A stretch of 64,000 nt of DNA from Blattamonas nauphoetae (taxonomy: Eukaryota > Preaxostyla > Oxymonadida). This document shows positions 1-11,991 of this stretch, piece after piece. A program made the translations under genes and the position numbers. The first letter of the stretch is position 1; each line of letters starts with the position of its first letter. The notes beneath the pieces are model-generated. The model did not search any database, was not told where the DNA came from, and was given only the letters and a program-made list of their open reading frames with translations. The DNA is taken from positions 62,001 to 126,000 of the forward strand of contig JARBJD010000088.1 in the NCBI GenBank assembly GCA_033064195.1. Reading direction: 5' to 3'.

Positions 1-2137
1 TCATGTTGGGAAGAGAGGCATTTTGAAGTTGAGATTGGTTCGCAGAGGGTTTCACAATATCGGTGTTCGTTTTGAAGCACACACGCTCACATTCATCCAA
101 CCGAATGTTGCGAGAGGGGAGTGCTGTCAGAATCGCTGCTTCATGTGTCTTCTGAGCGATCGTCTTCAGTCCAGTCACGATCTGTCTCTGAATCACTCGC
201 TTCATCACTTCCTGTCTGTCCTTCGAATGGAGTCGGTTGTACAGCGTGTCCTTCTTCTTCGCAAGAATCAGTTTCACCCCATCCACACACAACAATGCTT
301 CAATCGTTTCCTCTCCATCAATCTTGCTCTCAAGAACAACTGCCATGTTCGTCACAATATCGCTTGGATGGCTCTCGAGCGAATTGTTCGGATTCGCACT
401 CAATTGATGATCAGACACAACAACATCCATTTTGTCGTCTTCCAATGATGCTTCCTGTTCCTTCAGTTCATTCTGTTGTTCCATCTTTTCCTTCTGCTTT
501 CGGCGTCTCAAAAGAACGACAACGATGATGACGAGGAGAGACAAGACGACGAGCGAGACAATCAGAGGAACAAGCCATGGGACGATCTTGTCTGCCCCAA
601 GAGCCATCTTCTCTTTCGCACTCATCTTCACTGTGAACGATTGTGTTGCTTGCTCATCTCCAAAAATGATGCGGCCATCCCAACGAGACGATTTCTCAAG
701 TTGAGTCGATGATTCCAGAACTGAAATCAACACTTCAGTTTCCGAGGCAGAGCTGACAGACGGATCAGTGAGAGATACACGATAAGGTGTAGCTGTGTTG
801 AGTTTGGAGTTTGATTTCGATTTCGAGTCAGCTGTTTCGAATATCTCGAATGACAATCCACACGGAATCAACTTCGTCCCCACAATCCGAATTGTAAGGG
901 GGTCTTTCGACTTTTTCTGAGACACCGAACAATCAGACACTGACAGTGTGGGAACCACGAATGGAGAGAGCGATTTCTGTCCATTCACCGACACTGAGCA
1001 TTCCGACGTCGAGATCCAGTGTGATTCTTGTTGTGACGTTTCGCTGTTCTCGGTCTCCAAAATCACTTCGCCACTCCCAACACAACGAACGTTCCATTGG
1101 AGAGATGGAAAGAGTGATGGACGAGGTGTGTTTGCCGATTGCTTGCAGAAACTGAGAGTCACATTCGATCCATCCACACTGAACACTCCCTGTCTGATTT
1201 GAGAGAAATGGCACTCTGATGCTGTGATCACACCTCCCTTCGCTTTCAGAAGTCCAGTCTGCCAACGGCTCATATCGTCAATCTCTTCGTTGATAGTTGA
1301 TGTCGTTGGAAGTGTTGGGCCTGTCATTTGGACATTCTCCAGTTCGATCTTTGTGTTCGTCGAAGAGATGAGGCAGAACGACGGGGACGTGTGTTCGAAT
1401 GCAAACGAAAGAGGGTCCAATTTCAAGCGACCTCCAGTCAAAGTGAGGAGAGGAGAGGACGAGTCAGACGAGGACGGAATCCTCACACTCTCTGCAAACT
1501 CTCCCGCCTTCTTCACAATCAGTGTTATTCCATTCTGCATTTCGAACGATTGCGAGAGAACAGGCGCTCGAGTGACGAGAATGCTCACATCAACAAACAA
1601 GGCTGCTTTGGTGATTCGGAGTGCTCTGTCCACTGTTTGGCATGGTGTTGCTGGTGTTCGACAATCACTGTCATCCGATGCCACCTCTCCATCCACATAG
1701 AGAATCGGGAGACCGTGAGTCGAAGGTGTGGTGAGAGTGGGAGGAGTCGAGGCTGCCAGCGATGAATCAGAAAAGAGATGGAGTTTGACGATCGGGTATG
1801 TTGTGCCGAACTGGAGTGAGTCTTCCTTTCCCAGCTCGATTGTCGCTGACTCTCCTTCTGTCGAGCTCGACATCACAATTTCAAATTCGAGAGTGACTGG
1901 GTCTGCATTCGATTCGCTCGATTCCGCCAGAACGAGGATGTAGTGTTCGCCTTCGATGAATCCAGTTCCAGTGACCAAAAATATGCATTCTATCCCGTTC
2001 GTTTTCATTTGCGGATCGATCGAGATGGCACTGACAGGCTGAGAGATGGTGTGCGTGATCCCAGAATTGACGAGAATCGAAGCTGTGACAGAATATTGCA
2101 TTCCAAACACGAGTGGAGTGTCTGAGTTTGCGGGACT
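1..2137 (-). pseudogene. Gene A piece 4: last Ig-like repeats, second beta-helix, membrane helix, cytoplasmic tail (runs off left edge)
   Basis: Open in one frame from 2137 to base 1. It contains the hallmark opening of the second beta-helix (LYVDGEVASDDSDC then PCQTVDRA, the D-G...C...PC motif also seen in K1-K3), a pre-membrane segment with TKLIPCGLSFEIFE matching K1-K3, and one membrane helix near 520-590 (about 23 residues of V, L, I) followed by the basic stop-transfer RRRKQKEK. The tail continues with KDTLYNRLHS, which matches ETLYDRLHT before the kinase-like domain of K1. The carboxyl end is outside the window. Confidence 0.85.
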
Positions 2138-3161
2138 GGGACTGACTATAGTTCATCAGCGTTTTCAACTATAGTTTATCAGAGACCCATATCATGGCAA
2201 CGAGGGATCCGGCCGACTATCAAAGATCAGCTCCAACCAAATTGAATCAATGAAAAATGAAGAAACGGGCGGGGCAGTTGTAGAAAGTGCAGTGACAGTC
2301 TCAACAGACTCAGCTACATCTTCGATCGTCATGTTCAACAACTCGTCATCGTCTGACTCGTCTCAACTGTGTGGGTGGATTATTCTGCCGTGTAGCTCGA
2401 TGGTCTCGGTGTGGTCATCACGGATGGAGGGAAGAATGAATGCTGTTCGTCGGTGAGTGTTGGACTGAAGGCAGGATTGAACCAGAAGCAGGTCGACGAG
2501 AAGATCATTCTGTGGATCGTAAACTCATCGCACTTCGGGAGCAGAATGTGGGTGGGATCAGAAGAGGTGGAGGTTGAGGGCGAGAAAGGAAAGCGAAGTT
2601 GACTGGAAGTGGAATAACGAATGGGTTCAGAAGGAGGGATGACAGGTAAATGAATTGTAAATTTTGTGAACGGGAGGATCGAGATGCGTGAGATGTCGAT
2701 CAGCCTGCCATCAGCGTCAACCGGAGGAGGAACGATGAGGATGGTGTGGGGAAGAGGAGAGGTGGGGTTGAAGTCACTGTGGATCTCACAATCGAAGAGT
2801 GAGAAGGCTGGGGTGGGGTCGGTGTGTGCACTTAGCGGACGACTCTCTAAGAATGGAGTGATTATGAACTGCATATCGATGAGCGAAGGAGTGCCGCTTG
2901 TTTTGGGGGAGAGTGGATCGGAACGACTTCTTCCAGTTCTCCTCTCGTCGACATCTCCCGACTACTGCTTCGCGATCCAAGGTCTTCCTCATCATCGTCG
3001 TCGACTGCTCCTCGAGGTTGGCATCCAAGGTGAATCAGTGCTCTTCTTATGGTGGTATTTTTCCATCTTGAACGAAAAGACGAAGGTCCGACTTGCTGAC
3101 AACAGATAATGGGTCTCTGATGAACTATAGTTGAAAACGCTGATGAACTATAGTCAGTCCC
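2138..3161. mobile_element. Non-autonomous hAT-like DNA element, 1,024 bp, 8-bp target duplication
   Basis: Flanked by the direct repeat GCGGGACT at 2130-2137 and 3162-3169. The inverted ends begin GGGACTGACTATAG and match for about 50 bp with one visible mismatch. Just inside each end the motif ACTATAGTT(C/T)ATCAG occurs twice, as expected for transposase-binding subterminal repeats. Removing the element and one target copy leaves gene A in frame (EASPANSDTP). An 8-bp duplication points to the hAT superfamily or a relative. Internal minus-strand open frames of 164 and 80 residues (2380-2874, 2786-3028) show no transposase motif I recognise. Confidence 0.85.
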
Positions 3162-4029
3162 GCGGGACTCGCCTCAACAGCAGGAACGGTACACGTTGCA
3201 GTGTTTGAATCATAGACCACAGCGGTGAAGGAATATTCGATTGCATTTCGCGACGATGCTGATGCGACTGGGTCGAGTGAGAATTTGAAAGCTTTTGAGA
3301 ACGAGCGACCTTTCAGTGTCAACACTGTCCAGTCCAAGAAACTCCGAGATTCGATCTCTTCAAGTCAGGTTGGCTCCTTCTTGATCTCAACCTTTCCTTT
3401 GACAACCACTTCCAGCTGGATCCCGTCTTTATCAAGCACCTCGTCGACTGTGTAATTCTCGCCCCACTTCAGATCGACTTCATTACCGTCCATATTGTAC
3501 ACAACTGCTTTTGTTGTGACGGTAGACTGCCCGTCATTTGTAACGGAAGTTGTCCACACATCCGATGCATCAATGATGTTCTGAAATGTGATCGAATAGG
3601 TTCCTGGAGTGAAGTAGTCAAAATAGAGTGAGAGTGTCGCTTCGGTGTGATCTGTCGAATTGCGAGTGTCTGGCACACCCAGAGAAATCGTGGGAGGTCG
3701 AGCCGGGATCGTGATTGTTGGAGGAACGAACACGACACGAGTGTCACGATGTTCAAAATGGGATGAAGAGAGAGGGTAGGTCTCGAGAGGAATTGACGCC
3801 CCGATTGGGTAGAAGTAGAAAGGCTCTTCACACTCTCCATTTATCATCTGGGTGGAGTGGATCTCCCCCCAAACATTCATATCACCTACGCAAATCTCAA
3901 AATCTGCATTTGGGACATCTGTACAAGTGAGTTTGAGTTCATAAAATGAGGAGATCCCGTTGTCGATGATTTCAGCATAAACGGTCACAAGTTTTGGAGG
4001 AACAGTGAACCAAGACGGCTCGAACTGGA
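3162..4029 (-). pseudogene. Gene A piece 3: Ig-like repeats
   Basis: Continues the Ig-like series (FEPSWFTVPPKLVTVYAEII, then further beta-rich repeats). Reading from the preceding piece through 8708-8694 into 4029 gives DGFQFEPSW in one frame, so the intervening 4.7 kb is inserted DNA. There is an in-frame TGA at 3365-3367 between EIKKEPT and LEEIESRSF; both sides are coherent coding, so it is a true nonsense change or a sequence error. The piece ends at the 8-bp target GCGGGACT. Confidence 0.75.
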
Positions 4030-4031
4030 TC

Positions 4032-4366
4032 TTTAAACAAACCGAGGTTCCTTCCGGTGAGATATGGTCAATAATGGGTTTGGTCCAAATTGTGAACCGA
4101 ATGGAAAGATAAACACTTCAATGAGAAACATTTAACTCCCATTTTATTCCAATCACAGGGATAAACCACAGTGATGGAGACTGTCGACGAACGACGAAGG
4201 AAGGAACAAAAAACTTAGTGCTCGAACACAGAAAATCCTCAACGAGGAGCAAAAAACTGTGTCAAGTCTTGAAAAGGAGTGTTCCAAAGGGAACAAGAGA
4301 GAGTGGCCATCTGCTTCCTCGCGGCTTGTGGAAGCAGGTAAACGAAGGAACCTCGGTTTGTTTAAA
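4032..4366. mobile_element. 335-bp inverted-repeat unit with TTAA at both edges
   Basis: Ends are exact inverted repeats of about 23 bp (TTTAAACAAACCGAGG and onward). Each edge contains TTAA, the target of piggyBac-type elements, but because TTTAAA is its own reverse complement this cannot be told from the inverted repeat itself. The left inner sequence (from GGTTCCTTCCGGTGAG to about 4080) also matches the inside of the right end of the 4.7-kb element at about 8605-8660, so the two are related. It could be a small passenger element or a rearranged end. Confidence 0.5.
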
Positions 4367-4416
4367 GCACCGCCCCTCCGGTAGGTGCATCCCAAACCTC
4401 GGTTCCTTCCGGTGAG
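4367..4416 (+). repeat. Left copy of 50-bp inverted repeat (partner 8645-8694)
   Basis: Base-for-base reverse complement of 8645-8694 by eye. It starts GCACCGCCCCTCCGGTAGG and ends CCGGTGAG. This marks the ends of the 4.3-kb inner unit. Confidence 0.85.
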
Positions 4417-5301
4417 CCTTGAAAAAGTCAATAAGAAATAAAGAATGAAGTGACAATTAAGTGGCATCCTTTTATTGGCTTTGCCATGTTTGACCCTCCT
4501 CGTGAGAGTGACCGTGACTCCCTTTTCCAAAGGGCTGCCATCAAGCCGCGGAACGATTCAGACTCTTCGAAGCCGTGGAGGAGTAACGACTGTGACATGC
4601 GTCTAGCGCGAATGAGGAAAGCGCGCTGTGTACCCTTCGAGTTCATTTTAGATGGCATCATCTCATCATTCTGAGTCCGAGTGTCAGTGTACAAACGAAG
4701 GGGGAGATGGCATGTTGCGTCTCAGCAAGCTGATTCTGGACTGGCAATAGTTGGAGTTCCAGTGTCTGCTGTCTCTGAATCGTTTCTTCCTTTTCTCGAA
4801 GTTCATGATCACTCTTCTTTTCAACTCGCTCCTTTTCTCGTGCTCGGATGCCCATTTCGCATTCCAGATCGAGTCTGCTTTTTTCGGGTTGTGACAAATT
4901 CCGTATCTTTCGCTTCATCGCCTCCTGCTTTTCCTTGGATTCGTTCCCAAGAAGTCTCAAACTCTCCCCTTGGCCGAGCAGTTTTCATGGCTCTTCTGCA
5001 ATGTGTTCGAAATCATGTTAATTCTGCTGTAAATCTCGAGTAAGGTCCTTGCCGACTACTGTCTATCTTTATCAACCCAACTCTGAAGGAGTGATCGATG
5101 TCTCTGATGTCCTTTGTCCAGTCTCATACTCAGAGCCGGTGACCAACGTGTGGCGATGGTGTATTGAGCCCCCACTCAGGAGATGGAGTAATCCCCGGAC
5201 ATTGTTGAGGCATTCGGTCGTCCGAACTGAAGACATAGTGATGGAGCCTGGGATGATGAGGTCCCTCCCTCAGGCTGGATCGTTTCCGCAGATGCTCCCA
5301 A

Positions 5302-5502
5302 TTTCCATGACAACAAGAGTCACCGGCACAGTCAATCCAACTGAGGATTGGGCAGCGTGAGCCTTCTGCTGGCGGCTGACCAAGTTGTCTCTGTGACACG
5401 ATTCTGAGTCTGGTTCTCCCGTTTTCCATGACAACGAGAGCCACGGACACTTTCAATCCAACTGAGGATTAGGCAGCGTGAGCCTTGTGTTGGTGGCTGA
5501 CC
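5302..5502 (+). repeat. Direct duplication, two copies about 80 bp, period 121 bp
   Basis: 5302-5381 and 5423-5502 both begin TTTCCATGACAAC and both contain CAATCCAACTGAGGATT then GCAGCGTGAGCCTT. Copies differ at roughly ten positions. They lie inside the 4.7-kb composite element and have no obvious coding role. Confidence 0.7.
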
Positions 5503-8500
5503 CAATTGTCGTCGTGCCTCGATTCAGTGACTGTCTTCAACTTTTGCGATGGTGCCAGCTTTGTGTTGAATGCTTCGTTAAATTCGTTTGAAGAGGCAAC
5601 CCCAGTCCAGTCTCACGGTTCGATGTGGGTTTCAGGTCGAAGAAGTTATTTTGGGGTAAACGTCTTTCTTGCCGTTCCTTCTAAAGTCTACGCTGTGGTA
5701 CTTGTCCAACTGTCAAGAGTCCTCGTCGGAGAAACGATGGGATAAGCGAGAGTGCTGCAATAGAAATGAAGCACAGAGCATCGTCCCCCGATACAGCGGC
5801 GCGGTGCATCTCTTGCGCTGACCGCCGATTAACCCCGGTATCCTGTCACGACGGAGACGCTTCTCGCTTCGAAGTGACAATGACCAACAGCGATATTCTT
5901 GTCTGTGTCGTTGGGATAGCAATCCTCTGCTCTCATTTGGTGTGAAATATGAATCATTCGATTTGGAGATGATGGAACGATTTCAGCAGTGGATGTAAAT
6001 GCGACAGACTCTGATACTCCAAAGACCACCCCGCATCACATCAGCTGGTTGTTCGCTGAATGGAAAGTTAAACACGTTGAGTGTTGAGCTGAGTGGGAAT
6101 GTTTTGTCGATGTCGTTTAAATATAAAGTGTTCACTGCGATCAGTCAGGTTCAAATTCACTATTGTCGCCTTCTTTCTGAAGTACGACGTCGACGGAATG
6201 GTGGTTGACGTTCAAGTGATGTCTTTGTATCGTAGTTTTGTCCCCTGTCGGAGTGAGGGGCAATTCGAGATGAAGATGGATGGGATGCTTTTCCCTTCAT
6301 GCTCAGCTGCAGTAACAACACATCTGCTGTTGTATGACTGGATGATTCTTGCGACTATGACGACAACAGATGCCATTGTCGTCTCCGAGCTGTCATGAAC
6401 GATGACTGGGAACGCTGGTCGAGTTTTATGATGGAGAGGCTGAAGATGGGCGGCATATTCGTGCGCTTCATATTTCTACCCCATCAATTGTTTGATCGAC
6501 CGCAACTGGGATTTGAGTTGCGTGACGAGCAGCTTCCGGATTTATCCGAGATTGTCCGCTATGGAGTGACAACCTTCGAACTGCTCCGTTGAACCTAGCC
6601 ATCTTCCATTGGAATTACAACAACAGCTTTCGATGGAATGAATGAAGACAGAGTCTGGTATCGATCTTGACAAGGGTAAATTATTCCTGTGCTGTTGAAT
6701 GGTGGAAAAGAAACGTGGAAGAATCCAGCCTCTTCAAGGAGGGGTATTAATGTGTTCCTGGATGGAGTGAACATGATCTTTTCCTGCAGGATTGACACCG
6801 CTGTGTATGAAGATGATTCTGTATAGTAGAACTTAATGTGACCTGCTCGATGGGTCTGATTTGGTTGTGAGAGTTTCTTTGTGATGACCTTGAGTGTATC
6901 ATCTGGTCAGGATCACCCATACGTTGGCTTGAAGCGGATGATGTCTGGACGAGACAGAGTTCGTTAAGGAAATGTTTCACCGTATGTTTCGCGCTCCCTG
7001 ACAACAAAAATTGTCAGGATTGCCGTATCTTGTCGAATTGAGGGAATTTGCCTCATCGAGGTGCGGCTCGAGTGTGAAGGAGTAAGGTGTGACTTGGTTG
7101 ATCTGGGAGTTGTTGAACTGAAAAAGAGTGTTCGTGTCGGAAAAATTTGTTGACCGACGATGTGGAATGGGACACTTGGAGGATCTTACGAGATCACAAC
7201 GCGGATTTGTACCGTCCCCCCTTTTGGTCGGAAATGACGAGTCCACCCCACAAATATAACTCCCATTTGCTGGAGACTCATCAACGCTTTCCATATTGTT
7301 CTATTGTTGAGGAGTTTGTTTGTTTACATGGGAGTTGGAGCCGATTTGGCGATTCCCCATGCGACGAATGCGAGGTCACTTCTGGAGTCCTCACCAATTG
7401 AATTCTAGGCAATGAGTGGCGATATGGAGTATCGAGATCGTAAAGTCAATCTCCGCAGAACAATTGTTGGTTGTCAGTGTCTTGATTCCAAAAATTTGGA
7501 GGATGAGACTCTACGCGCGTCACGGCTGTGCAACTCCCTCTTTCATTGCAGGGGTGATGGTATTCGATCGCTAGTCATTATTTTCTTGCTATACATGGTT
7601 AGTCTCTCCTTAAATTGAGTCATTATGTGCTATGGTGTCCTGATTGGTCTAACCAACGAAGGAATGGATAAAGTGTGTAAAGAATCCCAGCAGGTGCTTC
7701 CTGATTCCTCATGAATTGTCAGAGGTGCCATGTGAAAGAAAATCCGAGTCTGGAAACTCCGCCCGTTCGAAAGGTGTGGTGATGCTGGAGACATTTGTCC
7801 AGCAATCAGCGCCATCCAATTGTGCGGTTTCGCTTTTTGTCGAATTTAGGATGCCGCCTGTCTGGTTTGTATTAGCTTGGAACAGGATTTTCTGTTTATC
7901 CGCGATCAACGGAATCGGTCGTCGTGTCCGACAGATAAGGGCACTCCGAAGTGCCGAAGTTGGATGATCTTCCGTTGTTCCTTTTGTTTTTTCAATCCTT
8001 CTTCCTTCGAAAAGAATTTGAAAGCCTTTGAGTCAGATTGGACGGTCAACTTTGTCCGCTCCTTTTTTCCCTGTAAGCCCGCAAATAAAGATTAGTTTCG
8101 CACGAAAGGAAAAACGATGATGGTGTTTGATGGCCAAAACTTCGTCAGAAAGGAGATTTGTCGATTCTGAGGCGTTTGTTTGCCATACCTTGCGTTGACA
8201 CCAGGTGAGTTGGCGTCCCGAATGGGAACCAACTGGGATGTAATAGGAGATGTATCGTGAGAACGAGATCTTTGAAGAGCTTGTGAAAACTGGCGAAGTC
8301 GACTGAAATTCGGATATAAGTTCAATTCACTTTTGGACAAGGAGAGAGGTTTGCCTTAGATTGACATCCCCTAACCGATTGTTTCTCCCTACAGAAAACG
8401 GAGTAGGGTATCTGGGTTGTCACTGATGGTGAGGCTTGGGGTTAACAAGGCTGAACAGTCTGAACGACGCGAAGGTTGTTCACAGAAAGAATATCCCACT

Positions 8501-8644
8501 GCGAGCTGGTAAAGCTCCTTGTCATTGATGAAAAGGGATCTCGTTGGATTCGGTACAAAGGCGATTGCGAAGGAGGAAGGAAAATATCTGAAGTGTTTGA
8601 ATTTCAGAAGTTTCAATTTTGACCAAACCCATTATTGACCATAT

Positions 8645-8694
8645 CTCACCGGAAGGAACCGAGGTTTGGGATGCACCTACCGGAGGGGCGGTGC
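8645..8694 (-). repeat. Right copy of 50-bp inverted repeat (partner 4367-4416)
   Basis: Ends GGAGGGGCGGTGC against the CTGGA target. Its inner neighbour also matches the start of the 335-bp unit at 4040-4080. Confidence 0.85.
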
Positions 8695-8708
8695 TGGAAG
8701 CCATCAAT

Positions 8709-9357
8709 GGCATGTATTACCCCTGTAGATTATCGGAACCATGTAGGTTGTTGAGCAACTGTGTGAATGAGAGGTATGCTTAGAGGGGGAATTGTGGAAC
8801 AGTACAAACCTCTGATAGTGTTACCTCGTTTTCTGATTTCTTTTGGAAATCGGTTCGGAGGAAATTGTGCACTTTTCCAAACATTGTTGGACAAACACAT
8901 TTTTCACGATCTATCTGGTTAATGTGTTGAATATTCAGAAAAAGGGAAGAAAAAAGGTGAATATATGCGAAATGAGAAGAGAATAGTGACGATTGTGTCC
9001 TTTTTATTTGTTTATCACTGATTTTGTTGTTGTGGTCTTGATCGAGGATCACGACCAGAAAGGATTTTAGCAAACAATTGAGTTGCATTTGGAGGGTGGT
9101 ATGACAAAAATAATGAGAATATAAAAGGAATGAAAGCTGAAAATGGAGTACTTCAGAGTAAGAGTGAAAGTGGAATGATCTGGGCTGTCTGTATCTCGTT
9201 GATGTCTTTTGGATGTTTTATGGACTGGGATGTATCGAGAACACAGTGTTGAGTCACAACCTACAGAGTTCCAAAATAACCTACAGGCCTCCTTTCGCAA
9301 CCTACAGGGTTCCCACAACCTACAGGGTTCCGATAACCTACAGGGGTAATACATGCC
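8709..9357. mobile_element. Non-autonomous hAT-like element, 649 bp, 8-bp target duplication
   Basis: Flanked by CCATCAAT at 8701-8708 and 9358-9365. The ends are inverted repeats starting GGCATGTATTACCCCTGTAG and stay similar for about 45 bp. Near the right end the motif AACCTACAGGGTTCC recurs about five times between 9258 and 9345 with small variations, a subterminal cluster that looks like transposase-binding sites. It sits only 15 bp from the 4.7-kb composite element, so gene A was hit twice at almost the same place. No transposase reading frame is visible. Confidence 0.82.
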
Positions 9358-10690
9358 CCATCAATGATCTGTTCGTATGGAATCACCCGCATTTGTTTTG
9401 TCGAATAGTAAATGCTGACGGGAACAAACTCAAGTGTCATTTCACAATCTCCATTCGCGTCCAGTTCGATGTCACGATCCTCATTGCCATATCCGTCGAT
9501 TTCGACTTTGATGTTGGTGTTTCTGAGTTGATCCGAGTGGAAGACCACGGTGAAGAACTTCGCGTTGGACTCATCTCGAGCAGTGACTGTGATGATTGCT
9601 TCCGGGAGGATCCGTCGAGGAATACGAAAGGTAGGTGGCCAGAAGCCGATTACATACTCGCCAACAGCCTCTGCAGCGAGTTGCACTTCACTGTTTTTGT
9701 CAGGGTCGTAAAGACCATCCGGTTGATAGGACAGTTTCAGGATCCCATCGCCATTCCCGTCCAGGCAAACGGCTTTCTTTTCATAGTTGATGAGCTCGAC
9801 TTGAATTTCAATGTCTGTGAGGTCGTAAAAGGTGAATACCAACGTGAAGAACTGATCAAATTGGGTATATTTCTCCTCAACCGAAAGTGTCGTGAGTTTG
9901 TTCGAGTGAGTACTGTGCTTGGTTTGAGTGACGGTGGAAAGGAATGGCGAGGGAGATGGTGAGTCAGTGTCCCCAATCAGTCCAAGCTCGGCTGAATTCA
10001 CGAGATCAGTCAGGCTCAGCTCCGAGCTTCCACTGTCAACGAAGTGGATGGAAGATTTCGAGTCGACCATCGAATCCGAGATCACAACGATCGATGATCC
10101 ATTCAGTCCTCCACATCTCACAAATGACACGTCAAACAGACCAACTGACTCGATCCCGCAAAGAAGAAGCGTCGAAGGGCTTCCTTCAGCGCATCCACAC
10201 TCGCAGAACGAGCAGTGGGTCAGCGTGACAGTTTGGGACGACGAGGAGAGTGGCTGGTTCAGATGGATCAGAGCTTCAGTTCCTTCAATTTGCGAGAAAC
10301 GACATGAAATCAATGTTAGTTCATCCATGCTTGGTTCTTGGCGGGTTGGAGATTCGAAAACGGAGTTGGTGTTCGTGTGTGGCGAGTGGGGAGGAGAGAG
10401 GAGAGATGAAGGTTGGATGTTCGAGAATGAGCTATTTATCCCAAAGAACGATCCTGGAGTATCCAGTCCACACGAAATCGCTCCCCAAATGTTCCCAAAA
10501 CTCGACGAAAGTTGGCAGTTCACAACTTTCTGCGCCGTTCTCAGGTGGCGGTCAACGATTGGCATTTGGTTGGATGTTGTGAGATTTCGAAGAGTGCAAT
10601 CACTCAATGCAACAACACAGTCAACATTCAGCTGGTCTGTCTGATCATCGAGGGTTCCAAAGTCGAAAAGCGGGCCAGTCGAATGACGTA
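9358..10690 (-). pseudogene. Gene A piece 2: beta-helix and first Ig-like repeats
   Basis: Open throughout in one frame. Across the TA at 11992-11993 the frame continues as SISDCEIRHSTGPLFDFG, which parallels SISDCCLTFRTGPLIGFG of K2; this both identifies the family and shows that the element sits exactly at TA. The middle part has short beta-strand turns with Ser/Cys-rich spacing typical of right-handed beta-helices. The last about 150 residues form two Ig-like beta-sandwich repeats (phrases ELDANGDCEMTLEF and CLDGNGDGILKLSY mark equivalent positions). It stops at the 8-bp target CCATCAAT of the next element. Confidence 0.75.
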
Positions 10691-11991
10691 CAGGGTATCC
10701 CATAAGTCTTGGATCTCGCGATTTGTGAGAGACCAACAAAGTTTCATGATTCATGGCGTTCGTTTTGGGTATCCTCTCTTCTTTTGTCATCTTTCTGCAG
10801 ATGAAAGGAACTGTGAGATGTCATTCATCCCTCTGTCCAACTCATGGCAAGGATCGTCAACAATCATTTATGATGTTGTGTCGTCCAGAATTGAAGTGAA
10901 TTATTGTCAGAGGTCTGCTTCTTTCTCGCCAAAAGTGCTTTGTTCCATCCATTCTCAGAAACGTTGCACCTCGTCATCATCAACCAAAATCAACGCACCT
11001 CTTTTCGAATCAGAACAGGTTCATCGATGACCAAATCGCTTTTTCCTCGCTTCGTTCTCCGAGAACTTTCACCCTCTCTGGTTTTGGGAAGTATAGAAGA
11101 CTCAGAGTTGTCGAGTTTGATCACTTGATTCACAATCACCATTTTTTCAGCATCAGGACAATCATAGTTCCTGGGATCCATTCAACCTGACGAAAATGTC
11201 TCACAAAGTCGGAAGCATTGTCTGGAATCATCAGGAAGTACTCTGAAGGATCTCTCACGAAATGACCAAACTTGACGTTCTGTCTCGCTGATGAATCGAG
11301 TTGATGAACTCCTCTCTCGTTGGATCAATTCAGTTTGCCTCTATCACTTGAATTTTGATTCATTTGTTTGTGATTTCTGCTCCAGATTTCAATAACGAAC
11401 CAATCTCCTCCAATGGGATCACTTCTTTCAAAATTAGGCATTGGTTGGGATATAATCCATCATAACGAAGTCATTCACAAAACACCAAGAAAAACTCAAC
11501 CATTATCTTTGATGACACTGATTGTGCTGTCTGCGGTGTCTCTATTTTTCAACCACCTCCAAAACTGTCAGTTCTGGGAGTTTGTCCTTTTCATCCTCAA
11601 TTTCCAGTTGTTGGAACCATTTTTCTCAACATTTCCATCTTGTGAATCCACATCCTTCCAAACCATCGAGATAACAATCCAACCATTTCGATCATTGTGA
11701 ATCCTCTCATAGTCTTCCAAACAACCAAATTGCCGATTCTCGTCGGTACGTAGCTCATCTCTGAATGAAAAATCCGTTGTAGGACTAAGTCACGTATACT
11801 CTTCTGAATGGTTGTTGTGGACCGTGTCGCTTTTTTGTTCAACGTTGTTCTCACTTCTCTCTGCACCATTCCTCTTAACTTTGATTTTCACTATGAGAAT
11901 CTGTCCAAGGATTGTGTGAATGAATGGATAATTCCTGAAACACATGATTGACAGAGATCTCGATGATTTCCAAGACTTATGGGATACCCTG
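10691..11991. mobile_element. Tc1/mariner-like element, 1,301 bp, TA target, decayed
   Basis: Flanked by TA at 10689-10690 and 11992-11993. Exact inverted ends of about 23 bp start CAGGGTATCCCATAAGTCTT. The CAGGG... end, the TA target and the 1.3-kb length together fit Tc1/mariner. Only short minus-strand frames remain (for example 11597-11869 and 10990-11181), with many stops between them, so any transposase gene is ruined; I could not find its catalytic acidic motif. Excision with one TA retained joins gene A in frame. Confidence 0.85.

Larger units (their letters stand above)
4030..8693. mobile_element. Composite inserted element, 4,664 bp, 5-bp target duplication CTGGA
   Basis: Flanked by CTGGA at 4025-4029 and 8694-8698; removal with one copy kept restores gene A in frame (IIDGFQFEPSW). 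The right end, 8645-8694, is an exact inverted copy of 4367-4416 (50 bp, starting GCACCGCCCCTCCGG), so a 4.3-kb inverted-repeat unit lies inside. To its left is a 335-bp unit (4032-4366) with ends TTTAAACAAACCGAGG. The interior has only short, stop-broken frames on both strands and no recognisable transposase. It is either one element with a rearranged left end or two abutting insertions. The superfamily is not assigned; 5-bp duplications occur in several DNA transposon groups. Confidence 0.7.

Noticed and set aside
4030-8693. A large virus-like or Polinton-type element
   Set aside because: No capsid, polymerase, integrase or protease motif was recognised, and the target is 5 bp rather than the 6 bp usual for Polintons.
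9213-10644. Plus-strand open frames of 249 and 238 codons
   Set aside because: Antisense to the well-supported Ig-like and beta-helix coding of gene A.
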